Part shown: positions 1 to 8,354 of the stretch, piece by piece | How the letters are laid out: every line of letters begins with the position of its first letter | Position numbering within the stretch: position 1 is the stretch's first letter | From: DATNPH01 sp036703315 | Lineage (GTDB): Bacteria > Cyanobacteriota > Cyanobacteriia > Cyanobacteriales > Coleofasciculaceae | Direction: 5' to 3' | Assembly: GCA_036703315.1 (NCBI GenBank) | Contig: DATNPH010000087.1 | Coordinates: 62,001-126,000 of the forward strand | DNA length: 64,000 nt | Notes under the pieces: generated by a model | Databases searched by the model: none | Seen by the model: only the letters and a program-made list of their open reading frames with translations | Told to the model about the DNA's origin: nothing | Translations under genes and position numbers: made by a program

Positions 1-294
1 GCTGAGAACGTGCAGCAGGGAGGTGCCTTGGCCCACTTGGGGGTACAGGTTGAGAGTTCAAACGATGTTCAGGCAGCCATCAATCGCTTTAAAGAGGCAG
101 GACTGGCACTATTTGAGGAGAAAGATACTAACTGCTGCTATGCGCTGCAAGACAAAGTTTGGGTGACCGATCCAGACGGGAACCAGTGGGAAGTGTTTGT
201 GGTGAAAGTGGGAGATACAGCCCCAGAAGAAAACGTGGTAACTACGGTCAATCCTGACCCAGCCACCGTTGGGGTATCTCCCTGTTGTGGCTAG
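1..294 (+). CDS. arsI: ArsI/CadI-type glyoxalase-fold metalloenzyme (C-terminal part)
   Basis: The reading frame is open to the left edge, so only the last 97 codons are present. The motif TNCCYALQDKVWVTDPDG followed by WEVFVV matches ArsI/CadI proteins of the vicinal-oxygen-chelate (glyoxalase) superfamily. In characterised ArsI the vicinal cysteine pair binds trivalent methylarsenical and an Fe(II) centre cleaves the C-As bond; the Glu of WEVF is the expected metal ligand here. A second CC pair lies at the extreme C terminus (SPCCG). It converges on chlG, with the two stop codons overlapping. The rest of any ars operon would lie to the left. The family is clear; C-As lyase versus cadmium-inducible CadI-like protein cannot be settled from this fragment. 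Confidence 0.8.
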   Translation, partial: AENVQQGGALAHLGVQVESSNDVQAAINRFKEAGLALFEEKDTNCCYALQDKVWVTDPDGNQWEVFVVKVGDTAPEENVVTTVNPDPATVGVSPCCG

Positions 295-1262
295 ATTCCA
301 GCATGACCTAAAGCTAATCCCGCCACCAGCATCCCCAACACCAAAAAGGGTTGAGCGCTAGCCTGATACTTCACATCATTTTTTAAGGGATCACGCAGGA
401 AGTACATGTCCTGGAAGGTGATTTGAGGAATGATCAACAGTAGCAGGATGGCCGCGTAGCGGTTCTGGTGGATGCTGATTAAGTACCCAGCAATTCCTGC
501 TTGAAACAGATCAATCATTAGGACGCAAATCCAAGCTGCCGTACCAATACCGAACATGACTGGCAAAGAATTTAGACCTAATTGGCGATCGCCTTCGACA
601 CTTTTGAAGTCATTAACAACGGCAATTCCTAACCCAGCCAAACTGTAGAACAGGGTGAGAATCACAATTGTCCAGTTAAGGTCACCAAATAGTGCATGAC
701 CCGCCCACCAAGGGAGAGCAATGTAGCTGGAACCAAGAGCATAGTTACCTAGCCAACCATTCTTTTTCAGTTTCAGAGGAGGGGCAGAGTAGATATAAGC
801 CACGAAAGCACCCCCTAGAGTCAGACAGGTGAGCATGGGAAACTCATGACCCGCCCAGCGATCCAGAATGTAGGCAACGCCCAGACCGGCAATAAGTAGC
901 GCTAGAATCTGGGTGACTACCTGGGGAATTGAGATTGCCCCTGAAGGGATAGGTCGGTAGGGTTCGTTGATTGCGTCAATTTCGCGATCGTAGAAATCAT
1001 TGAGAGTTTGGGTGTAACCCGCCATTAGAGGGCCTGAAAGCAACATACAGGTTGCTGCCTTCAGAATGTCTTCCAGTGTCCAGCTGTACCCACCAGAAGA
1101 AGCCGCACCGCAGACGACGCCCCAGATTAGGGGAATCCAGGTAATCGGCTTCATCAGCTGGAGGCGAATTTTCCAAATGGAGGTTTCACCAGGGGCGGCA
1201 CCTTTCATGCCTAGTAGCTGCCGGGTTTTAGCGCTACGTTCGGCTGAGTTGTCAGTAGTCAT
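291..1262 (-). CDS. chlG: chlorophyll synthase ChlG
   Basis: Membrane prenyltransferase of the UbiA family that esterifies chlorophyllide with geranylgeranyl or phytyl diphosphate, the last step of chlorophyll a synthesis. At 323 aa it has the usual length. The Asp-rich prenyl-diphosphate motif NDFYDREID is at residues 88-96 and a second conserved stretch, VVNDFKSVEGDRQ, lies in the C-terminal half. Sequence around LLGMKGAAPGE and the GHAGI end matches cyanobacterial ChlG closely. The ATG at 1262 is used, but the first five codons (MTTDN) are made of a heptamer repeat that continues upstream, so the extreme N terminus is the least certain part. It is convergent with the arsI-like gene. Confidence 0.96.
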   Translation of the reverse strand: MTTDNSAERSAKTRQLLGMKGAAPGETSIWKIRLQLMKPITWIPLIWGVVCGAASSGGYSWTLEDILKAATCMLLSGPLMAGYTQTLNDFYDREIDAINEPYRPIPSGAISIPQVVTQILALLIAGLGVAYILDRWAGHEFPMLTCLTLGGAFVAYIYSAPPLKLKKNGWLGNYALGSSYIALPWWAGHALFGDLNWTIVILTLFYSLAGLGIAVVNDFKSVEGDRQLGLNSLPVMFGIGTAAWICVLMIDLFQAGIAGYLISIHQNRYAAILLLLIIPQITFQDMYFLRDPLKNDVKYQASAQPFLVLGMLVAGLALGHAGI

Positions 1263-1318
1263 TAGTCCTTTGTCCTTAGTCAGTAGTTAGTAGTCAGTAG
1301 TCCTTGGTCATTAGTCCT
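1249..1318. repeat. heptameric tandem repeat array at the chlG start
   Basis: Ten uninterrupted 7-bp units read on the + strand, consensus TAGTCAG/TAGTCCT: TTGTCAG, TAGTCAT, TAGTCCT, TTGTCCT, TAGTCAG, TAGTTAG, TAGTCAG, TAGTCCT, TGGTCAT, TAGTCCT. This is a short tandemly repeated repetitive (STRR) sequence of the sort widespread in filamentous cyanobacteria. The first two units lie inside the annotated chlG reading frame and include its ATG. Confidence 0.85.
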
Positions 1319-1468
1319 TAATTTATTTATGGGGAAGGCACCTCATACTTCATCTTTACTCGCTGTCGCTGCGTCCGCTTTGCTAGCACACCAAGAGCCT
1401 TCAGTTGACTTGATTGGCTTGAGATTATCTAGGTGTTTAACACAAGGTTTCCGCTGCCAACTTGTCCC

Positions 1469-1496
1469 TGACCAATGACCAATGACCACTGACCAT
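1469..1496. repeat. heptameric tandem repeat, TGACCAA type
   Basis: Four consecutive 7-bp units (TGACCAA, TGACCAA, TGACCAC, TGACCAT), followed by a partial unit just downstream of the get3d stop codon. It is the same style of repeat as at 1249-1318, written in the opposite orientation. No coding function is apparent. Confidence 0.75.
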
Positions 1497-1502
1497 GACC
1501 AA

Positions 1503-2600
1503 CTAAAATGAAATCGTCAAATAACTATTTTGGAATTTAGCACCTTTTACAGTCTGACCACTCAGTTGTGGGGGCAGCAGGATATTACGCCGTTGGTCAC
1601 CGACATCAATGGTAACTTCCGGACCCGATTGGGTGAGTTTTACCTGCTTTTTGTCAAAACCGGGCAAAAACAAGTTGACCTGACGAGCCGAAATGTCGAT
1701 AGTAATCGGTCTGGGTGCTTGTACTGCTTGTTTGAAGTTTGGTAGGGCATCCATCAGAGGTTGCCAATCATCACCAATACGAGTGGGAATGACACTGAGT
1801 GGTAGAGGAGCTAATTCTGTAGCTACAGCATCACTGATCGGTGTCTGGTTGAGTAGAGTACCGCCTACGGTCAATCCTACTTGTTGGGCACTACCCCAAA
1901 GGTATTTGGCAGTAGCGATCGCCACTGGGTCATCAGTGGTTACCAAGTAGGCAGCGACGCGGTTCGGGTCAGCAAGCGCTGCTCTCCCCTGCTCTAGCAG
2001 AGCGTTAGCCTGATTGGTGGGTTCTGGGGCAAAGTTCTCCCCGGTCCATGACACATTGAGAACAGCGCTGGTAACCGGTTGAATGAAAGGCGATATGGTT
2101 TTCCAAACGTCGGAATCTTGCACGACTTTGCGGAACCGACGGATATACCAGCTTACAATCTCTGGCATGCCCAGCATCCGCAGGGTCGCTTGGTCGCCAC
2201 TGCCATCGTAGATGATGACATCGTACTTACCGCTATTTTCATACTCCCGAATCGCATTCAGTGCTAGGGCACTATCCATTCCTGGTAAAATGCCCAGTTC
2301 TTGACCATAGACATTTTTCAGGATAGGTGATCGCAAATATTGAGCCTCTAGGGTTTTAACCTCTTCCCAGGCACGTTCCAGCAGTACTGTAGTCTGTAGG
2401 TTTACGGCTTGGAGGTTAGCGCCAATTTCCTGAGGGTCAGAACCGATGGATGCCCCCAGCAAAAGCTCGAAGGCAGGCATGGGGTCTTGCCCTATTAGTA
2501 ACACGCGTTGACCGAGGCTTGATAGCTGTTTAGCAGCAGCGATCGCAATTGTCGTGCGACCATTGCCGCCTTTGCCCAAGAAGGTGAGTATCAGGGCCAT
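1503..2600 (-). CDS. Get3d-type ATPase with C-terminal alpha-crystallin-like domain
   Basis: A 365-aa P-loop ATPase of the Get3/ArsA family. The deviant Walker A loop is GKGGNGRTT at residues 9-17, and a switch-like DGSGD segment lies in the first half. The last ~80 residues (from about PITIDISARQVNLFLPGF) form the ArsA_HSP20/alpha-crystallin-like domain that marks the photosynthetic Get3d clade. Annotation pipelines often call these 'arsenical pump-driving ATPase', but there is no ArsB here and the domain architecture is Get3d. Its client is not established. The second lysine of the usual GKGGxGKT is arginine. It begins 2 bp after the petP stop, so the two are probably co-transcribed. Confidence 0.85.
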   Translation of the reverse strand: MALILTFLGKGGNGRTTIAIAAAKQLSSLGQRVLLIGQDPMPAFELLLGASIGSDPQEIGANLQAVNLQTTVLLERAWEEVKTLEAQYLRSPILKNVYGQELGILPGMDSALALNAIREYENSGKYDVIIYDGSGDQATLRMLGMPEIVSWYIRRFRKVVQDSDVWKTISPFIQPVTSAVLNVSWTGENFAPEPTNQANALLEQGRAALADPNRVAAYLVTTDDPVAIATAKYLWGSAQQVGLTVGGTLLNQTPISDAVATELAPLPLSVIPTRIGDDWQPLMDALPNFKQAVQAPRPITIDISARQVNLFLPGFDKKQVKLTQSGPEVTIDVGDQRRNILLPPQLSGQTVKGAKFQNSYLTISF

Positions 2601-2602
2601 TG

Positions 2603-2800
2603 TTAACTTTCTACGGGTTTTAATTCGTCTTCAAAGAACCAAGTGGAAGAGTTGTCGTCAAACTGTACAACAACGCCAACGCCACTACCATCAGTCATTT
2701 TGAAGTCTTTGATGGTGCCGACTTTCCCCAGTTTACTGACTACCACGGGAGACACCCTGTCTCTGAGGCGGTAGACTTTTACTCTTTGCCCGATCTCCAT
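2603..2800 (-). CDS. petP: cytochrome b6f complex subunit PetP (DUF2862)
   Basis: A 65-aa soluble SH3-like protein that binds the cytochrome b6f complex on its cytoplasmic face in cyanobacteria and red algae. The conserved core (IGQRVKVYRLRDRVSP, LGKVGTIKDFKMTDGSG, TWFFEDEL) is complete. I place the start at the ATG at 2800 rather than the in-frame codon 30 bp upstream, because the family begins MxIGQxVKV and a GGAAA ribosome-binding sequence lies just upstream of 2800. It is the first gene of a two-gene unit with get3d. Confidence 0.9.
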   Translation of the reverse strand: MEIGQRVKVYRLRDRVSPVVVSKLGKVGTIKDFKMTDGSGVGVVVQFDDNSSTWFFEDELKPVES

Positions 2801-3183
2801 TACTGTTTCCAATACGATGAACCATTCCACAGTGTAAGTGTAGCGGAATCAGGGACTTTACAATTAGGCTGAGGAGTTTTGAAATCAATTCTGTTTGAGA
2901 CGGAAAATCCTGCCACCCTTCGGTCACTCAAGTCAATCAATTCAGGATGCATGAATTTTGAATGGGTTCCATTGGTTAGTGCACTAGACGCATCTAATCT
3001 GTGGGAGAGAGGATAGAACAAGGATGTCCTACGTTGCTACGAATTTCTTGTAGACTCTTGAACTTAGTAGGAAGTGACCTGTCCCCAGTCTTCTGTTGAA
3101 CAGCAATACCAGGGGAACTCTAGTATTTGGTCTGCTTCATAGGGGAAAGGTGGTTCGGTGTGTGGTTGTGAGCGAGGAAGCGA
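2801..3183. other. intergenic region between petP and the ABC permease
   Basis: 383 bp between divergent genes. It must hold the petP promoter and probably that of the permease. I see no convincing -35/-10 pair, RNA gene, repeat or conserved small reading frame; the short frames here lack ribosome-binding sites and recognisable sequence. A GAGG-type Shine-Dalgarno sequence lies at about 3174-3178, in front of the permease GTG. Confidence 0.6.
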
Positions 3184-4044
3184 GTGTTACGTAAAGAGAT
3201 TAAATTAATTGTCCGTAGATTTTTCAAGGTGAGGCGCATTCTGCCGCTCAATGAGCAGTGGTGGGCAAAGTTTGACTTACTACGAACCTTGGTGCGGCGA
3301 GACTTAGAGTCACGGTACAAAGGTTCAGTGCTGGGCAATTTATGGCCGTTGTTGAATCAGTTGTCTCAGTTGCTAATTTACACCTATGTGTTTTCAGTGG
3401 TGCTAAATGTGAAGTTGAGTCTAAAGGGGTTGCCTGCCAATGACGCTACTTTTGGCTTATGGTTGTTCGCAGGATTGCTTCCTTGGATTGCATTTACGGC
3501 TGGTCTATCTCAAGCCGCTGGGTCGGTGCTAGCTCAGCCGAATTTGGTGAAGAAGGTGGTATTTCCCCTAACCTTATTGCCACTGGTGCCAATTTTATCA
3601 ACATTTATTGAAAGTTCCTTTGGTTTGATGGCATTGATTGTGTTAGTGGCAGTGTCGTCGGGAACCTTGCATGGTACGTTAGCACTGCTACCCTTGGTTT
3701 GGTTACCACAGTTATTATTTACAGCTGGATTGGGATATTTGGCGGCAGGGTTTACAGTGTTTTTGCGAGATATTCCTCAGACGCTGGGAATGATTTTGAA
3801 TCTGTGGTTTTATCTAACACCGATTGTCTATCCAGCATCAGTGATTCCAGAACAATTTCGGGGTTGGGTATTTTGGTTGAATCCACTGGCAGCGATCGCG
3901 GAGGTTTATCGCGACTTGGTATTAGTTGGACAAGTCCAGCATTGGGGAGAATGGGGATTAGCTTCAGCGGTTGCTCTAGTTGTGTTTTTTATCGGACTGT
4001 GGTGCTATCAGCGTTTACGTCCAGCGTTTGCTGATGTGCTTTAG
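3184..4044 (+). CDS. ABC-2 polysaccharide export permease (Wzm/KpsM type)
   Basis: A 286-aa inner-membrane protein with about six hydrophobic segments and the ABC2_membrane signature. The N-terminal cytoplasmic stretch LLRTLVRRDLESRYKGSVLG, the PLLNQLSQLLIYTYVFSVVL segment and the late WLNPLAAIAEVYRDLVL are characteristic of O-antigen and capsule exporters. It would pair with a Wzt-like ATPase to move undecaprenyl-linked polysaccharide across the inner membrane. The start is GTG at 3184, with a GAGG ribosome-binding sequence about 7 bases upstream. The expected partner gene does not follow; a Wzt-type ATPase on the same strand appears only at 63063. Confidence 0.88.
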   Translation: MLRKEIKLIVRRFFKVRRILPLNEQWWAKFDLLRTLVRRDLESRYKGSVLGNLWPLLNQLSQLLIYTYVFSVVLNVKLSLKGLPANDATFGLWLFAGLLPWIAFTAGLSQAAGSVLAQPNLVKKVVFPLTLLPLVPILSTFIESSFGLMALIVLVAVSSGTLHGTLALLPLVWLPQLLFTAGLGYLAAGFTVFLRDIPQTLGMILNLWFYLTPIVYPASVIPEQFRGWVFWLNPLAAIAEVYRDLVLVGQVQHWGEWGLASAVALVVFFIGLWCYQRLRPAFADVL

Positions 4045-4104
4045 TTAGTAGGTAGTAGGTAGTAGGTAGCTACTAACCACTAACCACTAACTAATGACTG
4101 ATGA
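4042..4104. repeat. inverted heptamer array between convergent genes; possible bidirectional terminator
   Basis: Nine heptamers: TAGTTAG, then TAGGTAG three times, then in the other orientation CTACTAA, CCACTAA, CCACTAA, CTAATGA, CTGATGA. The two halves are imperfectly complementary: outer 9-bp arms TTAGTTAGT (4041-4049) and ACTAACTAA (4086-4094), inner GTAG/CTAC at 4066-4073, so RNA from either strand could fold into a long hairpin. The stop codon of the permease (4042-4044) and the last codons and stop of the WecA-like gene lie within it. No T-tract follows, so the terminator role is inference. Confidence 0.65.
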
Positions 4105-5140
4105 CTTGCGAAGCGCTTGATCTGATTCTGGTCAAGTACAGTTCACCTACGGCGATCGCGCAAGCTACCCCAACTAAACTCAGCCAGCTGCCCATGAGTC
4201 CGAGGGTAGTGATGGCAAGGATGATCATGCTGGTGGCAGTGATATAGGCGATCGCTACTTGGGCATGAGACCAACCGGCTTGCTGTAGACGTTGATAAAG
4301 GTGAGTGCGATGGGCTTTGAAGATATTTTCGCCCCTACCCAGACGCCGTACTATTGTGTAGAGGGCGTCACTGACGAGGGGAAGGGTGACAGCGAGGGCT
4401 GACCAAGCCTTAACAGGGTCGTTATTGGTATTGAGCAGGGCAAGGGCGACACTGGCACCTAAAACTGTGCTACCAGCATCTCCCATGAAAATTTTTGCAG
4501 GTGACCAGTTCCACCAGAGGAACCCTAGCAATGCTGCTGCCAGCAGCCAGAAAATAGGTTGGTTGAGGTAATAGGCAAGAAATCCTAGTTGCACGGCAGT
4601 AACACCTGCGACTAGTCCATCTAAGCCATCCATGAAGTTATAGAAGTTGATTAGGGCAGTGATGCCAATTAAAGTGAAAGCGATCGCCATGATCACACCA
4701 ACCGTGCCTAAGTTGGTAAGCCAAGGCTGAGGAAAGGCACCAAAACAGGCAACAGTCAGGGTAGCAGCCACTAACTGCACTAGATAGCGAATCGAGGCAG
4801 GAACGCTCCTGCGATCGTCAATTGCGCCAATCACGGCTAGGGGGATGAGAATTAGCCACAGAGCAACTGGATCTAGGTTGGTCAATTGATACCCAAGACG
4901 TTGATCAACGTTGCTGGTCAATGCTGAGCCGCTTCCTTCCAAAAGCTTTGCCAGCACACTGGTAGCCACAAAGGCGATAATAAACCCTAATCCGCCGCCT
5001 CGTGGTGTGGGTTTGGTATGGGAACTGCGATCATTGGGAATATCGATCATGTGTTGACTCAAGTACTGCTTGAGCAGCCCAACCATAAGTAGGCTGAGCA
5101 AAAAACTGGTGATTGTAAGATTGAAATCCATTTCCGTCAC
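4091..5140 (-). CDS. WecA/WbpL-like polyprenyl-phosphate sugar-1-phosphate transferase
   Basis: A 349-aa polytopic enzyme of glycosyltransferase family 4 (MraY/WecA/TagO) that transfers an N-acetylhexosamine-1-phosphate to undecaprenyl phosphate and so starts a repeat unit. Landmarks visible: RSSHTKPTPRGGG near residues 38-50, catalytic DDR at 108-110, NFYNFMDGLDGL at 165-176, MGDAGS at 219-224 and HRTHLYQR at 277-284. The N terminus (IDIPNDRSSH) is like WbpL, whose usual donors are FucNAc/QuiNAc-type sugars. That suits the FlaA1/WbpM-type dehydratase at 58074. The last residues (VISH) are encoded by a heptamer repeat. Confidence 0.9.
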   Translation of the reverse strand: MTEMDFNLTITSFLLSLLMVGLLKQYLSQHMIDIPNDRSSHTKPTPRGGGLGFIIAFVATSVLAKLLEGSGSALTSNVDQRLGYQLTNLDPVALWLILIPLAVIGAIDDRRSVPASIRYLVQLVAATLTVACFGAFPQPWLTNLGTVGVIMAIAFTLIGITALINFYNFMDGLDGLVAGVTAVQLGFLAYYLNQPIFWLLAAALLGFLWWNWSPAKIFMGDAGSTVLGASVALALLNTNNDPVKAWSALAVTLPLVSDALYTIVRRLGRGENIFKAHRTHLYQRLQQAGWSHAQVAIAYITATSMIILAITTLGLMGSWLSLVGVACAIAVGELYLTRIRSSASQVISH

Positions 5141-5209
5141 ACTCCTCTTAACGCACCATTTTATTCCCGCCTAATCATGGCAGGATAGGGAATTCGCCGT
5201 TTGTGCTAA

Positions 5210-6106
5210 CTAAGCTTTTAGAATTCCTTGATTCTGTAGTAACTCTACTTCTTGCTGTAACCCTACTTCCAGAGAGCGTGGAAAAAAGTCTAAATCGCGT
5301 TTAGCTGCCTCATGGGAATAGGCTTTATCTTCTTGCAGACGGAGGATTTGCTCTCGTCGCACGGGCGATCGCTGACCCAAACCAGTTTCGAGGAGCGTTG
5401 CCAGCCAGATTCCCATATTTAGGGGTATGAAGATAGGACGCACAGGTTTACCAAGTTGTTTCTCAACCAAAGCTAGAAGCTCTCGGAAGGTAACAATACT
5501 GCCACCGGAGAGGTCATAAACGCCTTGAACCTCTGGACGTTGTAGGGTGTGGAGGATTGCTTTGGCTAGATCATCAGCATGAATGGGTTGGAGTAGGCAG
5601 TTGCCAGAGCCAAATACCGGAAAGCCACCATAGCGATCGCAAAACTTGATCAGCTTGTGCAAGTTCTTGTCCCGGTGCGAACCGTAGATCATTGTAGGAC
5701 GAAGTAAGCAGTAGGAGCCTCTATATTGAGCCAGTTGGCTTTCAATAGTTTGATAGACTGCCGCGTATTGGTTGTATTTGGAGTAAACGCCTGTGGTGCC
5801 AATCACAATCAATCGTGGAGGCTGCCTAAGCGTTTCTAGGCTCTTGAGAACAACAGGAGTATGCCGGATTGAGGCGATGTGGATAATTGTTTTAGGGGTA
5901 TTGTGAGCCAGAATTTCATCCCAGGTTTGGCTGGTAGAACTGTCACCAATCATGTAGCTCAGATTGAGGTTAAGTTGTTCTAGAGGGAGGCGATCGCTCT
6001 GTAGACGTACCAGGCAATGGATTTCATAGCCAGGGCTACTTTTGGCAAGATGACTTAAGAACAGAGTGCCAGTCAAACCAGTTGCACCAGTAACGAGTAG
6101 ATTCAT
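5210..6106 (-). CDS. atypical SDR / NAD-dependent epimerase-like protein
   Basis: A 298-aa protein with a Rossmann loop, GATGLTG, at residues 7-13 and the extended-SDR pattern LRPTMIYG plus LQPIHADDLA, as in WbpV/GalE-like nucleotide-sugar enzymes. The Tyr-x3-Lys catalytic pair is not recognisable: the segment where it should be reads VYSKYNQYAAVYQTIE, with Glu at the Lys position. It overlaps the upstream glycosyltransferase by ATGA, so the two are translationally coupled. The same GT4-SDR arrangement recurs at 9800-11907 and the two SDRs are paralogues. It may be a 4-keto-sugar reductase, an epimerase, or a binding subunit of the transferase. Confidence 0.72.
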   Translation of the reverse strand: MNLLVTGATGLTGTLFLSHLAKSSPGYEIHCLVRLQSDRLPLEQLNLNLSYMIGDSSTSQTWDEILAHNTPKTIIHIASIRHTPVVLKSLETLRQPPRLIVIGTTGVYSKYNQYAAVYQTIESQLAQYRGSYCLLRPTMIYGSHRDKNLHKLIKFCDRYGGFPVFGSGNCLLQPIHADDLAKAILHTLQRPEVQGVYDLSGGSIVTFRELLALVEKQLGKPVRPIFIPLNMGIWLATLLETGLGQRSPVRREQILRLQEDKAYSHEAAKRDLDFFPRSLEVGLQQEVELLQNQGILKA

Positions 6107-7263
6107 CCTGGTAATACACCTAGCTCTTGGTACGCTTTTTGCAGACGCTCAAAGACAAGGCGCTCATCATATTCAGCTTCCACTCGCTGGCGACCAGCTT
6201 TGCCAAAGGTCTTTCTCATTGATGTGTCTGCTAAAAGGCGACCTAAGGCATCAGCTAATTTTTCACTATTTCGAGGCGGGACAATTAAGCCAGTTTGACC
6301 ATCTACAACAGCTTCCCGACAGCCACGAATATTGGTAGCAACAACGGGCAGTTCCATAGCCATTGCTTCTAAGATAGAACGCGGTAATCCTTCTCGATAG
6401 GATGGCAGTGTAAATACGTCAACTAGACCCAGTAAGTCAGGGATATCACTACGGAAACCTGTTAGGGTTATATTACCGTTAAGGTTGTACTCTTTAATCA
6501 GATTATTTAATCTTGACTGAAAAGCGTCTCGTTCGCTACTTAGCTGTCCTCCAATCACCAACAGATGCACATTGGGAAATTTATAGCGCAGTTTACTCAA
6601 GGCTTCAATCAGTTCTAGATAACCTTTTTCTTCTGTAATTCGCCCTGTCATCCCAATAATGGGCAAAGCTATTTCAGGTATATTTAGTTTTTTTCTTAGT
6701 TGCTGCTGATGTTCATCAATTAGCTGAGAACGACTAAATTGTTTGATATCTACGCCATTACCCAAATAACGTAGTTTTTGGGAAGTACAGAGTTTTGTTT
6801 TTTCGGCTTTAATTAAATCTTCTCTGCTTTGAGTCAATATCAAATCAGTTAGCCATCCTGAAACTCGCTCTATACTATGGTAAAAGCAGTATTGGTTTAC
6901 GGGCATATAATCGTGAAAGTAAAAGCCATGAGCCGTATATACAACTCGTTTTGCACCCGCTAGTTTCGCGGCAATTCTTCCTAAGACTGAAGCAACTGGT
7001 GTATGGACATGAACTAGATCGTATTGATTTTTCCAAATCAATTTACCTAGCTGATAGATACTTTTTAAATTAGAAATTAGGGCAATTCGTCGGTCAATCT
7101 GAATTGGATAAATTACGTATCCCTGTAGCTTTAATTGCTCAACTTCTAGCCCAGGAGAGCAAGCTATCTCAACCAAGATTTTTTTTGATAAAAAATAATC
7201 AATCTGAGGAAGCAAAAGATTTTTTGCTGTAAAACCAACTGCACAAATATGCAGAATTCTCAT
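6103..7263 (-). CDS. glycosyltransferase family 4
   Basis: A 386-aa GT-B fold enzyme, presumably adding a sugar from a nucleotide donor to the lipid-linked repeat unit on the cytoplasmic face. The N-terminal acceptor domain carries VHVHTPVASVLGRIAA, and the C-terminal donor domain carries GMTGRITEEKGYLELIEA and the retaining-GT E-x7-E motif EGLPRSILE followed by AMAMELPVVATN. No membrane anchor is evident. Donor and acceptor cannot be read from sequence. It is coupled by ATGA overlap to the SDR at 5210-6106. Confidence 0.88.
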   Translation of the reverse strand: MRILHICAVGFTAKNLLLPQIDYFLSKKILVEIACSPGLEVEQLKLQGYVIYPIQIDRRIALISNLKSIYQLGKLIWKNQYDLVHVHTPVASVLGRIAAKLAGAKRVVYTAHGFYFHDYMPVNQYCFYHSIERVSGWLTDLILTQSREDLIKAEKTKLCTSQKLRYLGNGVDIKQFSRSQLIDEHQQQLRKKLNIPEIALPIIGMTGRITEEKGYLELIEALSKLRYKFPNVHLLVIGGQLSSERDAFQSRLNNLIKEYNLNGNITLTGFRSDIPDLLGLVDVFTLPSYREGLPRSILEAMAMELPVVATNIRGCREAVVDGQTGLIVPPRNSEKLADALGRLLADTSMRKTFGKAGRQRVEAEYDERLVFERLQKAYQELGVLPG

Positions 7264-7282
7264 AGAATTTGACCTGTTTTTG

Positions 7283-8293
7283 TCAAACCTTATAGTAATT
7301 TCGGTACCACTTTAGAAACTCTTTAATCCCAACATCTATTGGCGTACTGGGTTTAAATCCTACATCCCTAACCAGATCATCTATATCTGCATAAGTAACA
7401 GGTACATCACCCGGCTGAAGTGGTAGTAGATTTTTCTGGGCAGTCACACCCAAACAATCTTCCAACACTTCAATAAACTGCATTAATTGAATAGGATTAT
7501 TGTTACCGATATTGTAAATCCTGTAAGGAGCATTACTACTACCTGGGTCAGGTGCCTCTCCTGACCAGCTAGAATTTGGTTCAGGGATTTTATCCATCAC
7601 TCGAACAACGCCCTCAATGATATCGTCAATATAGGTAAAATCTCGTTGCATTTTGCCGTAATTAAATACATCGATGGGCTGCCCTGCCAAAATGGCTTTG
7701 GTAAATAGAAATAGTGCCATATCGGGACGCCCCCATGGACCATAGACTGTGAAAAAGCGAAGGCCACTAGTGGGTAGACCATACAAATGGCTATAGCTAT
7801 GCGCCATCAGTTCGTTAGCTTTCTTTGTGGCAGCATACAAGCTAACTGGGTGGTCTACGTTGTCGTGAACGGAAAACGGTGTTTTGGTATTAGCGCCGTA
7901 AACAGAACTAGAAGACGCAAATATCAGATGTTTAACACTAGTGTGGCGGCAACCTTCTAAGACGTTGACAAAGCCAACAAGGTTACTATCTATATAAGCT
8001 TGGGGATTCTTTAATGAGTAGCGGACACCCGCTTGAGCCGCCATGTTGACTACAACATTGAAGCGACCTTCTGCAAATAGCTTAGCTATGTTTTCTCGGT
8101 CTATTAAATCTAGCTGGTGAAAGCTGAAACCAGATCTACTCTGCAATTGGACTAATCGATTTTTTTTCAGGGTGACATCATAGTAATCACTAAGGTTATC
8201 GATGCCAACAACCTCATCGCCTCTCTCTAGCAGTCGTTGAGTCAGATGAAACCCGATAAAACCAGCGGCACCAGTGACTAAAACTTTCACCAC
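7283..8293 (-). CDS. UDP-glucuronate 4-epimerase
   Basis: A 336-aa extended SDR closely resembling CapI/LpsL enzymes, which interconvert UDP-glucuronate and UDP-galacturonate. The NAD loop GAAGFIG is at residues 8-14, catalytic YAATK at 153-157, then RFFTVYGPWGRPDMALF and FNYGKMQRDFTYIDDI, a stretch typical of uronate epimerases. It supplies a uronic-acid donor for the polymer. The start is one of two adjacent GTG codons; an AAGGAGA sequence upstream spaces better to the second (8290). It has complete catalytic residues, unlike the flanking SDRs. Confidence 0.9.
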   Translation of the reverse strand: MVKVLVTGAAGFIGFHLTQRLLERGDEVVGIDNLSDYYDVTLKKNRLVQLQSRSGFSFHQLDLIDRENIAKLFAEGRFNVVVNMAAQAGVRYSLKNPQAYIDSNLVGFVNVLEGCRHTSVKHLIFASSSSVYGANTKTPFSVHDNVDHPVSLYAATKKANELMAHSYSHLYGLPTSGLRFFTVYGPWGRPDMALFLFTKAILAGQPIDVFNYGKMQRDFTYIDDIIEGVVRVMDKIPEPNSSWSGEAPDPGSSNAPYRIYNIGNNNPIQLMQFIEVLEDCLGVTAQKNLLPLQPGDVPVTYADIDDLVRDVGFKPSTPIDVGIKEFLKWYRNYYKV

Positions 8294-8354
8294 ATACTCT
8301 CCTTGATCAATGTGTGCTTAACACTGACGCTGTGCATAGCCAAGGCACTTAACC

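Noticed and set aside
1..2600. An arsenic-resistance operon made of the ArsI-like gene and the ArsA-like ATPase
   Set aside because: chlG lies between them, orientations differ, and the ATPase has the Get3d C-terminal alpha-crystallin-like domain instead of the ArsA duplication.
3184..4044. Drug-type ABC-2 permease
   Set aside because: Sequence and surroundings match polysaccharide exporters, not DrrB-type drug exporters.
1249..4104. CRISPR-like arrays
   Set aside because: The repeats are 7-bp tandem units without spacers and there are no cas genes.
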